Assembly: GCA_002450295.1 (NCBI GenBank)
Contig: DJYX01000106.1
Span: forward strand, 1,034-10,574
Length of the DNA stretch: 9,541 nucleotides
Direction: 5' to 3'
Origin: Deltaproteobacteria bacterium UBA6967
GTDB taxonomy: Bacteria; SAR324; NAC60-12
The notes under the pieces are model-generated. The model was not told where the DNA came from, made no database searches, and saw nothing but the letters and a program-made list of their open reading frames with translations. Positions within the stretch are counted from its first letter, which is position 1; the number at the start of each line of letters is the position of its first letter. Shown piece after piece: positions 1-6,878 of the stretch. The position numbers were made by a program, and so were the translations under genes.

Positions 1-492
1 GCTTTCCGAGTGATTGAACATGCCCTACCACAAGATCGTTCAATCCACCGCAAGCTACAGACTCTTTATACCTCTCCACTAGAATTGAAAAGCAACCAAC
101 CTAGTTTGCTACAAACCTTACTGAGTTCCTTGGATCCCGAGATTGCAGAAAAAGTTTTGAGCAGCTGGCACCAATTCAGACCTCGATTGGTCTTCAACCG
201 TGGATTGGGACCAGACGATCTTTCGATTATTCCCAAGTTGGAAAAAAACCTGAGTCACCAACTGGATTTGACTGTAGAGTTTATTGGCTATATCCCGGAA
301 GATCTTGCTGTGCTCAATTCACTGAGGCATGGTAAATCATTGATGTCTTTTGCTTCTACCAGCAACGCTGGCCAGGATATGATCCGTCTTGCCCGCAGAG
401 TACTTCGTCTATGGGATCAGCCTATTCCCAACAGTGCTAGTCAACTGCAGCAATATACTCAACGCCTTTACCCGGAAAGCTCTTCACAGTAA
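1..492 (+). CDS. MinD/FlhG-like P-loop ATPase, C-terminal part (5' end outside window)
   Basis: Partial gene: the reading frame is open to the left edge (first codons read A-F-R), so the GTG at base 10 is probably internal. The visible 163 residues resemble the C-terminal half of the ParA/MinD/FlhG family. A strand ending in 'LVFNRG' corresponds to the family's 'vvNr' segment. It is followed by a helix-rich stretch, then 'VEFIGYIPEDLAVLNSLRHG', matching the family pattern in which a small 'G-x-I-P-x-D' strand precedes a run of helix and a hydrophilic end. The Walker A and Walker B regions would lie upstream of the window and cannot be checked. FlhG-type members regulate flagellar number and MinD-type members position the division site; similar orphan ATPases are common in deltaproteobacteria-like genomes. 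I cannot tell which this is. The TAA stop is 8 bases from the convergent stop of the DUF748 gene, and I see no terminator hairpin between them. Confidence 0.65.
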   Translation, partial: AFRVIEHALPQDRSIHRKLQTLYTSPLELKSNQPSLLQTLLSSLDPEIAEKVLSSWHQFRPRLVFNRGLGPDDLSIIPKLEKNLSHQLDLTVEFIGYIPEDLAVLNSLRHGKSLMSFASTSNAGQDMIRLARRVLRLWDQPIPNSASQLQQYTQRLYPESSSQ

Positions 493-500
493 TTTTGTTT

Positions 501-3500
501 TCAACGGGTGAACCTCAACTCCACTCTACTGGATTGAAAGCGTGATGTGGTTGTTTCGAAAACTGGGTTCAACTTGATCTGTTCAGCTGCCAGTAATCCT
601 TCCTCAAGCAACAGATTTCGAATATTGTAAGCTCGCTGTTCTGCTAGCTCTTCCAAGTCCCGACCCTCGATATGAATCTCATCCAGTAGTTTCAACCGAA
701 CCTCTTCTTTACTGAGACCCTGAGGGCTACCGTAGGTTCGTTGAAACATTTGATTTAAGTAGTTTTGCTGCTCATCTGCAGTAAGTGTCATTTGTGCTGA
801 GATCGAATCTTCGACATTCAAACGAATGAGTTCTGCAATTTTCTCACGGTGAATTTGTCGATCCAGTTCCTGCTCTCGTAAGGCTGCGATCTCTGTTTCA
901 CGACGTAATAGTGTCACCAATTCCATTTTCAGCTGGGGTCGTTCCTTCAACACATCTCTCAGTTGATCCAGTTTTGTTTTTTCTGCAGCTGGGATTTCCA
1001 GACTTCCTGGTCGGAACCGGATGATCTGGGTGTTCTCGTCCAAATCCCCATCAAAAACAGCATCAGCAATTAGCGTGAATGGGGCGGTAACAGCCTTACT
1101 GATCAGAGTAACAAAAACGGTCAGTGTAGCATCCCAGAGTCCGAACTCTGGATCTTCGAGGTTCCCGCTAACAGGTACAGAAAGATCAATGGTGCCTTGC
1201 GGGTCTCGAAGTAATCCGACTGCTAACTCCACTGGGAGGTCCAGGGAGTGTGGTCCCGGAGTTTCAGGTCCCAGCACAAGTCTTTGAATGAGGAGATTGT
1301 TCTCAACCTCAATTTCCTCTCCAGCCGTTTTGTAATCAACAGATAAGTCCACACTTCCTCGGTCAAAACGATAGCCAAGATAGCGCTCTGCGTATGGATT
1401 AACCCAAAGAAGATCAAAATCTTGTGAATATAGCTTGCCATTGATACCCCAAGAATTCCGGTGCCAATCAAGCGCAAGCTTCGCCTCGAGGGGAGCGACT
1501 CCTTCCCAACGTCCTTTTAAATCCAGTTCCAAAGGAACATTTAATCCCAGAATGTTTTGAATACCGCCTTTGAGGTTTTGCAGCGTGATCAGAACCGGCT
1601 TGGAATTACTTGCATCATCCCAGCTAAGATTTCCTTTCTCCAGAGATAGTTTTTTCAGGAAAACAGGGCCTGGCTCCAGATTAGAATCTTCCTCATCTTC
1701 CTCACTATCAAAGAGTGTCATCCATTCCAACTCTCCATCAGTTTGCCTCCGGATTGGCAATTCAAAATCTGTCAATCGCATAGATCCTAGGTCCAAGACA
1801 AAAGGATCCAACTCTAGCAGTCCATTCTCGGTTTCAAGCACGTCCCACTGACCCATGATTTGACCAGTTTCCTTGGAAATCAACCTTGCATCTCGAATAC
1901 GAGCAAGACCATCAAACCGCAGCCACTCTCCTACAAGATCAAATTTGTAGTAAAATCGGCCCTGAAGGGTGCCGAGAGCTTGTGTAGCTTTCAGTGGCAC
2001 ATATTCAATCCAGTAGGGTTGCCAGGTTAGTAGATCAAAATCTATTAGATCCACATCGAGACTCAGATCCTTGTCAAAGCGAATCGAACCGGTAACAGAC
2101 CCCTTTCCAATCTCATCCAGCTTTCCCTGTAGAGTAAAATTCTCGATCCACTGCCGATCAGTATTCAGGTTTTTGACCTGCAGGGATCCGTTGCTAATCA
2201 CCAACGGTGGCGTTGGAGTCTCAAGATCTTGCCAACTCAAGCGATCTAGGGTGGCCTCTAGGTTGGCAAGTTCCACCTTCCATGGATTATCATCGCTAGA
2301 TTCAGTTATTCCATCTTGGTTGGTTGAAGTTGGTAGCCATCGTTCCCAATTGAATTGACCATCAGGTAACAAGGCGAGTTCAATCCAGCCTTCATCTATA
2401 GAAACGCTTTCGAGAAGAAGTTCCTTTTTGAACCAATCTAGATCCCATTCCACAGCCACTGCTTTAGGTAGCCAGAGTTCTGGTTGTCCTGCATCTGTAG
2501 GGGTCACCTGGAACTGCTGTAGATCCAGTTTCGACAGTTTCGCCTGCTGCTTCCCCCATGGCAAATCTAGTCCCTGAGCTGTTAATTGTTCTAGATCCAG
2601 ACTTGGCGATTTCAAGGAATCCCCAGGAATTTTCAAATTTTGAAATTGAAATGCTCCCAGATTGAGGCTCAGGTCCTTAACTGCTAACGACAGACCTCCA
2701 CTAGCCAATCCCCCCAAGGTCAGATCAGGAACAGAAGAGTTTGCTTGTTTAAGAGATAATTGACGGAGATTCAGAGACTCGAATTCAAACCATTGCTTTG
2801 GCCACTCGACAACTGCTCCACTCACAGAAAGCTCTGCGAATTTGAGGTCTGGTAAGGCTTCCTGGGCTTCAACAAGTTCCAGATCCCAAAGATGAAGCTT
2901 ACCTCCGTCCACCCGCAAACGGAAAGGACTCCAATTGAGTTGCAATTGCACAGCGGTGCTCATGCGACCAGAGTTGAGTTGCCAAGGCAGTTGATCACGA
3001 AAGTAACTTTCCCAAGGTAGTAATTTTAGATTCGCCTTGAGTGCACCTTTCCAAGTTTGCTCACCCCAGCTTGCAATACCATCCAGTGAAAACTCTTCCT
3101 GCTCAAGAGTCGTTAATTTGAGCCTTGTTCGACTTTCTCCAGCCAGTGGCCAACTAAAATCGTTCATCTCCAGCACAGGGATTCGCAGCAGTTTTTTGAC
3201 TTCTTCTCTGCTCTCTCGCTGATGAATTAGGTTCAGAGCCCCGCCATCAACCTGTAGTTGATTGAGTTGAACCTGCCATGCTGTTTTCTGATCACTCTCC
3301 TTTGGATTCTTTGGGGCTGATGAGGGAACCAGTTGATTCCAATTAGTGGTCCAGTCCTCATCGAGAGATAATAGAATTTGGGGTTGTTTCAAGGAGAGAG
3401 ATCTTATCGAAATTTGTTTTGCCGGCAGATTCAATTCGTCACTGGTTAATCCCAAGCTAGCAAGCTGTAGCCATGTTTCTTGACCTCGATCCAACTGAAA

Positions 3501-4979
3501 ACCTTTCAACTGCAGTGAGGTCTTCTCCAGTCTGGGAAGTTGGGCCGCCGGATCCCACTCAAAATCTGTTTTCAGATCTAAACTTCCTTTCATTTCAACG
3601 GGTAGCACATCTTCAAGAAACGGTGTGAGTTCAGCGAGTTCAAATTCCCTCAAATCTAATCGTCCCTGACTACTTAGGTTACTTGGATTGAAAGACCCCG
3701 CAAACGAAAGACTAGGGCCCCCTTCCCGAGCTAACTTTAGACTCAGAGGCGTTTTTCTGGATGAAACAGGTAGCGTCAGTTCACCCACTGAAAATCGATC
3801 CAACTGCCATTCTTGAGGCTTTGCGGGCTGGCTTTTTTGATCAATAAAGTGAAGCTTCCCTTTTGAGATGTGGAGCCCTCCCAACTCTACTGATAATTGC
3901 TCAGTATCTGAACTTTCCTCAACCGTATTTCCAGATGTTGATTTAAGAATCTGATCCCAGAAGAAAGCCCCATTCTCCGTTCGTGTTAACCAAGCTTCAA
4001 ATTCGCGCAATTCGACCTGCCCTAAAGCTACCTGAAGGCTCGGCAATACCTGAATCCTGGGAATTGGAACCTGCAGATAGCTGATTTCCAGCAACCGTTT
4101 AGAAGCCTCCCCAGGAAGACTGTTCTGAAGACTGAGTCTTTGGAGCTGAACAGATCCGCTGAGTGCAAACTGCTCAAAAGGTTCAGCCTGAAATCCTAAT
4201 TTGAGCTCTGCGTCAACCAACCCATCCTGAAGTTGGAGTGCCCACTCTTTTGGAAGATACTGCTGAAAATCCGGCAGATAAAGATTTTTCAACTGAACGT
4301 CGAGACGAACGGTCTCTGTGGGAGCAATGGTGAATTCTTGCGTAACCACCCTCAGGCTAGTTTCTCCTAGCTGAGCAACTAGAGTTGCTGGACCAGAAGC
4401 CTGGGCTGGTTGAAGCTGAAATGAAGAGATTGCTGGGAGGCGAAAATTCAGTCCAGAAATATTGTAGGTCTGATCGTGGGGCACGTCTTCAAATCGCAGT
4501 TTCCCCTGCCGAACTGCGATTGTCCTAATTTCAAAAGGGAACTTAGCTTCCTCTTGAACGGAAGATTTTAGATTTGTTTCGGGGGTTGCAATTTTCTCAA
4601 TCAGGTCGGAAAAATTGAGGCGCTGTTCTCCGAGATAAGAGACGCGGAGGTAGGGAGAAATCAACTCAACCTCTTCAACCACCAAGGCCCATTGCCAGAA
4701 GCTATTCCAACTCAGATCAATCCCAATTTCTTCAAGAGAAACAAAAGATTCTGAACCATCAGCCTCACGGATTTCCAAACCCTGCAGGATCAATTTGAGG
4801 GAAAGGGGCTCCACTCGCACCTGTGTGAGTTGGACTGGACGTCCTAACTGCTTCTCAAGTGCTCTTGGCAACTGCTCCTGTAACCAGCCAGGTCCTCCAA
4901 AATAGAGGACAGTCAGCCCAGCCAGTCCAAGCAGATTCAGGATGAAGACCACCCAAAGAATTCTTTGCACCCAACGCAA
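501..4979 (-). CDS. Giant DUF748/AsmA-like envelope protein (1492 aa)
   Basis: AsmA-like family protein with DUF748 features, probably anchored in the inner membrane with most of its mass in the periplasm. An N-terminal membrane segment (about residues 6-28) is followed by the AsmA-type opening (about 38-112, 'LEKQLGRPVQLTQVRVEPLS' and a strand-rich continuation). Five copies of a module of roughly 205 residues follow. The DUF748 signature comes near the end: 'LPVELAVGLLRDPQGTIDLS', 'VSGNLEDPEF' and 'ISKAVTAPF' (about 1248-1304). Residues 1322-1492 look like a split OmpA-like domain. Characterised AsmA relatives (TamB, YhdP, YdbH) form long beta-grooves that carry phospholipid between membranes; the same role here is inference. 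The start is TTG at 4977-4979, since an in-frame TGA lies at 4998-5000 and no ATG lies between. AGAGAA six bases upstream is a weak ribosome site. GTG at 4968-4970 is the alternative. It lies downstream of the M48 peptidase gene in the same direction. Confidence 0.88.
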   Translation of the reverse strand: MRWVQRILWVVFILNLLGLAGLTVLYFGGPGWLQEQLPRALEKQLGRPVQLTQVRVEPLSLKLILQGLEIREADGSESFVSLEEIGIDLSWNSFWQWALVVEEVELISPYLRVSYLGEQRLNFSDLIEKIATPETNLKSSVQEEAKFPFEIRTIAVRQGKLRFEDVPHDQTYNISGLNFRLPAISSFQLQPAQASGPATLVAQLGETSLRVVTQEFTIAPTETVRLDVQLKNLYLPDFQQYLPKEWALQLQDGLVDAELKLGFQAEPFEQFALSGSVQLQRLSLQNSLPGEASKRLLEISYLQVPIPRIQVLPSLQVALGQVELREFEAWLTRTENGAFFWDQILKSTSGNTVEESSDTEQLSVELGGLHISKGKLHFIDQKSQPAKPQEWQLDRFSVGELTLPVSSRKTPLSLKLAREGGPSLSFAGSFNPSNLSSQGRLDLREFELAELTPFLEDVLPVEMKGSLDLKTDFEWDPAAQLPRLEKTSLQLKGFQLDRGQETWLQLASLGLTSDELNLPAKQISIRSLSLKQPQILLSLDEDWTTNWNQLVPSSAPKNPKESDQKTAWQVQLNQLQVDGGALNLIHQRESREEVKKLLRIPVLEMNDFSWPLAGESRTRLKLTTLEQEEFSLDGIASWGEQTWKGALKANLKLLPWESYFRDQLPWQLNSGRMSTAVQLQLNWSPFRLRVDGGKLHLWDLELVEAQEALPDLKFAELSVSGAVVEWPKQWFEFESLNLRQLSLKQANSSVPDLTLGGLASGGLSLAVKDLSLNLGAFQFQNLKIPGDSLKSPSLDLEQLTAQGLDLPWGKQQAKLSKLDLQQFQVTPTDAGQPELWLPKAVAVEWDLDWFKKELLLESVSIDEGWIELALLPDGQFNWERWLPTSTNQDGITESSDDNPWKVELANLEATLDRLSWQDLETPTPPLVISNGSLQVKNLNTDRQWIENFTLQGKLDEIGKGSVTGSIRFDKDLSLDVDLIDFDLLTWQPYWIEYVPLKATQALGTLQGRFYYKFDLVGEWLRFDGLARIRDARLISKETGQIMGQWDVLETENGLLELDPFVLDLGSMRLTDFELPIRRQTDGELEWMTLFDSEEDEEDSNLEPGPVFLKKLSLEKGNLSWDDASNSKPVLITLQNLKGGIQNILGLNVPLELDLKGRWEGVAPLEAKLALDWHRNSWGINGKLYSQDFDLLWVNPYAERYLGYRFDRGSVDLSVDYKTAGEEIEVENNLLIQRLVLGPETPGPHSLDLPVELAVGLLRDPQGTIDLSVPVSGNLEDPEFGLWDATLTVFVTLISKAVTAPFTLIADAVFDGDLDENTQIIRFRPGSLEIPAAEKTKLDQLRDVLKERPQLKMELVTLLRRETEIAALREQELDRQIHREKIAELIRLNVEDSISAQMTLTADEQQNYLNQMFQRTYGSPQGLSKEEVRLKLLDEIHIEGRDLEELAEQRAYNIRNLLLEEGLLAAEQIKLNPVFETTTSRFQSSRVELRFTR
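1710..4655 (-). repeat. Five protein-level repeat modules inside the DUF748 protein
   Basis: Each module begins with motif A, 19 residues with an aromatic at position 15. Copies lie at residues 109-127, 327-345, 533-551, 864-882 and 1072-1090, for example 'FEAWLTRTENGAFFWDQIL' and 'FELPIRRQTDGELEWMTLF'. A polar linker follows, then motif B, L-x4-G-x-L-x-(F/W)-x-D, with its glycine at residues 159, 374, 580, (D)912 and 1116. Motif C, 'L-P'-like followed by G, has its glycine at 253, 465, 671, 1003 and 1208. The distance from B to C is 94, 91, 91, 91 and 92 residues. These are repeats of protein structure; I see no matching DNA-level repeat. The coordinates given run from the start of the first A motif to the end of the fifth A motif; motifs B and C of module 5 continue to about base 1356. 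Confidence 0.75.
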
Positions 4980-5018
4980 GGTCTGTTCTCTAGTGAGTCA
5001 GTTGGCTGAAATATTGGG

Positions 5019-5045
5019 AAAAATCCCGAACGGCAGGAGGGATTT
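5019..5045 (-). terminator. Weak intrinsic terminator or attenuator hairpin in the peptidase-DUF748 spacer
   Basis: On the minus strand, AAATCCC (5045-5039) can pair with GGGATTT (5027-5021) across an 11-base loop. A run of five T (5023-5019) begins inside the second arm. The stem is only 7 pairs, with 3 G-C pairs, so full termination is doubtful; partial read-through into the DUF748 gene is more likely. The second arm can instead pair within GGGATTTTTCCC (5027-5016), which would exclude the first hairpin. Confidence 0.3.
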
Positions 5046-5051
5046 GCCGAG

Positions 5052-5071
5052 AAAAAAACTCAGGGGCGAGT
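5052..5071 (-). terminator. Short hairpin plus T7 tract overlapping the peptidase stop codon
   Basis: On the minus strand, ACTC (5071-5068) and GAGT (5061-5058) flank a 6-base loop, directly followed by T (the last base of the second arm starts the run) giving seven T at 5058-5052. The TGA stop of the peptidase gene (5062-5060) lies at the loop/second-arm boundary. Four base pairs are too few for a strong terminator, so I list it as a weak candidate only. Confidence 0.2.
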
Positions 5072-6778
5072 GTGCTGGAAATGTTCCATGCGGTCTTGGT
5101 AGTAGCGGAGGCCCATGTGATCCACATTACGGATGTCAGATTCAGCTCGTTCTAGGGCAGTTTTGGCTGTATCTGCTGCTTCTTGCCAGCGTCCCTGAAG
5201 AGCATAGCTTTCTGCAAGGGTATCCAAAATATAGGCAGCCGGCTCCAATGCCACTGCACGCTCTGCAAGTGCTACACTCTCTCGCACTTTTAGGGGTTGC
5301 TCTGCAAAATGCTGTGTTAAGAGCCAAGCCAAGTTATTAAGTGCCCTTGGGTTTTCAGGTTCCCAAACTAACGCTTGTCGATAGAGTTCTTCGGCGCGTT
5401 CAAACTCTGATTTTTCATAGAATGTATTGGCTGCCTGAATCAACAACCCTACATCTGCGGGCGTTGTTTCCGATACAATGTTTTCCAATCGCCAAAAAAT
5501 CAGGCTCTCTTCGGCATGCTGTGAATTACTATAAACGCTTGCAGAGAGTAACAAACCAAAGAGTAGCAGACAGCCACCTTGGATTGTTCTCACTCTTTGG
5601 TCGTGCTTTGAAACTCTCTCTGGTTGTTCTTCACAGAGTTTTAGAAATTCCAATCGCTGCTGAATCCCATAGTGATGCCAGTTGTCTTGATGCAGGGCAA
5701 TTCGGTTCAGGTAGCCAACTTTAGTCAGAGCGGTGGCGAAAGGCTCCCAACCACATCTCAAAAAGGCATTGCAATCAGCTTGACGCTCAAAATTTCTGCT
5801 CAGAAACCCAATTCCTCCCCGAAGAAATAAGCCCAGAAGCCCTACCAGCAAAAATCCCTGTAACCAGTCCGGCGTTGTAAAGCCTGTGATCCACTGGGTA
5901 AACTCCACCCCAACGAGAATCAGAAAAAGCAATTCTACAAAACCAAGGAACGCAAGTGCATAGAAGAAAAGATGCCAGCGCCGGAGATGCCCAGCTTCAT
6001 GGGCTACGACTGCACGTAATTCCTGAGAATTCAAATGGTCCAGCAGTTGCGGGCTGACCAGTAGAAAGCGAGCCCAAGGAAGAATCCCAATCACTCCCGC
6101 GGTCGCCGTCTGAGTGATGTGTCCGGGCCAACAAAACACACCTTGTACAGAAGTTCGGTTGGCTTTCAGTTCAGCAGCGATCTCATTTCTAACTTCTGAG
6201 GCCACCGGTTGTACTCCCCAACTCAACACCACAAACCAGGGGGCAGCACCCAACAAAATCAAAACACTCAATCCCAACTCAACAAGCACTTGGTTGCTGA
6301 CGGCTTCATCAGGGATAGTCTTATCGAGCAGTAGAGTGAGCCCTAAGTGCAGGCCTGTAATCAAAATCAAAGGAAGTTGCAGGCGTAGCGTCTGGATCGT
6401 CTTCAACCACTTTTGACCATCTTTCCTCCATGGATGAGCCGCGAGACTATCGGCTATCCAATAGACCAATACCAAGAGGAAAACGACTGTGGCTTGATCC
6501 ATCCTCACATTTTCCCAGTACGTAGCCAATTCAACAGGCAACCGGGTGGCCCAACTCAATCCGGCCCAAAGTCCAGCAACTGCCCATCTTGGGAACGCTT
6601 GAATCCAAAATCTGTTTGATTGAGACTGCAACTGCCCAAGCAACAGACTGTTGATCAGGAGCAGAATCAAGGTTTCGATTGGTTCGAGAGAGATGACCGC
6701 TTCTTCGGGTAGCATCGGCAATACCAGTAATGACAACCCTAACGAAGCAAGAATCAATGGTAGGAAAGGCAGAAACAT
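5060..6778 (-). CDS. Polytopic M48-family zinc metallopeptidase with C-terminal TPR repeats
   Basis: Membrane zinc metallopeptidase of 572 residues. The catalytic motif HEAGH is at residues 260-264 (H260 and H264 bind zinc, E261 is catalytic). The third zinc ligand is E331 in 'SRNFERQAD' (E-x3-D, D335), as in HtpX/Ste24-type M48 enzymes. 'HHYGIQQRLEFL' (368-379) matches the family segment usually written 'SHPS..ERI..L'. Hydrophobic segments lie near 2-22, 33-50, 97-114, 133-152, 165-186, 270-290, 305-323 and 400-416. Three TPR-like helix pairs follow the last of these (about 442-475, 478-512 and 515-548; 'FERAEELYRQALVWEPENP' is typical). M48 plus TPR recalls E. coli BepA, but BepA is a soluble periplasmic protein and this one is polytopic. 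The ATG start is preceded by AAGGGA five bases away. The DUF748 gene follows after 80 bases in the same direction, so the two are probably co-transcribed. The substrate is unknown. Confidence 0.87.
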   Translation of the reverse strand: MFLPFLPLILASLGLSLLVLPMLPEEAVISLEPIETLILLLINSLLLGQLQSQSNRFWIQAFPRWAVAGLWAGLSWATRLPVELATYWENVRMDQATVVFLLVLVYWIADSLAAHPWRKDGQKWLKTIQTLRLQLPLILITGLHLGLTLLLDKTIPDEAVSNQVLVELGLSVLILLGAAPWFVVLSWGVQPVASEVRNEIAAELKANRTSVQGVFCWPGHITQTATAGVIGILPWARFLLVSPQLLDHLNSQELRAVVAHEAGHLRRWHLFFYALAFLGFVELLFLILVGVEFTQWITGFTTPDWLQGFLLVGLLGLFLRGGIGFLSRNFERQADCNAFLRCGWEPFATALTKVGYLNRIALHQDNWHHYGIQQRLEFLKLCEEQPERVSKHDQRVRTIQGGCLLLFGLLLSASVYSNSQHAEESLIFWRLENIVSETTPADVGLLIQAANTFYEKSEFERAEELYRQALVWEPENPRALNNLAWLLTQHFAEQPLKVRESVALAERAVALEPAAYILDTLAESYALQGRWQEAADTAKTALERAESDIRNVDHMGLRYYQDRMEHFQHTRP

Positions 6779-6783
6779 TTGTT

Positions 6784-6789
6784 TCCCTT
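6784..6789 (-). promoter_or_regulatory. Ribosome binding site of the M48 peptidase gene
   Basis: AAGGGA on the minus strand, 5 bases before the ATG at 6778-6776. It supports that start; no competing in-frame start lies just upstream. Confidence 0.6.
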
Positions 6790-6866
6790 CTGTAGAAATC
6801 CTATCAAATAAATTGGAAATGTAGAAAGCTTGGGCTAATTTAAGTAATTTTTCTCAACTCTTGCCT

Positions 6867-6870
6867 AGGA
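6867..6870 (+). promoter_or_regulatory. Ribosome binding site deciding the TraB-family start
   Basis: AGGA lies 8 bases before the ATG at 6879-6881. The upstream in-frame TTG at 6861 has no comparable purine-rich site before it, and this AGGA would lie inside the coding region if TTG were used. ATG is therefore preferred. Confidence 0.6.
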
Positions 6871-6878
6871 CGCTGAGC

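Larger units (their letters stand above)
6779..6878. promoter_or_regulatory. Divergent intergenic region between the M48 peptidase and TraB-family genes
   Basis: This AT-rich 100-base stretch is the only place in the window where two genes diverge, so it should carry promoters for both. For the plus strand the best pair is TTGGAA (6813-6818) and TAATTT (6836-6841), 17 bases apart; the match to sigma-70 consensus is 4/6 and 3/6. For the minus strand I see only weak -10-like hexamers: TACATT at about 6822-6817, and TAGGAT at 6803-6798, which lies too close to the ribosome site to be likely. I find no convincing inverted-repeat operator. Confidence 0.35.

Noticed and set aside
10..12. GTG as start codon of the left-edge gene
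   Set aside because: The frame remains open to base 1 and the visible protein lacks the N-terminal half expected of the ATPase family, so this codon is most likely internal.
493..500. Possible bidirectional terminator between the converging ATPase and DUF748 genes
   Set aside because: The gap is 8 bases and no stem-loop with a T tract is seen on either strand nearby. The same holds for the 10-base gap at 8040-8049.
4942..5340. Plus-strand open frame of 132 codons across the peptidase-DUF748 spacer
   Set aside because: It is antisense to two well-supported genes. Its translation is cysteine- and proline-rich without recognisable domains or a ribosome site.
6114..6619. Two plus-strand open frames antisense to the peptidase N-terminal half
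   Set aside because: They are shadows of the membrane-segment coding sequence; the translations show no domain pattern.
6861..6863. TTG start for the TraB-family protein
   Set aside because: ATG at 6879 has AGGA at proper spacing, and the six extra residues add no family-conserved sequence.
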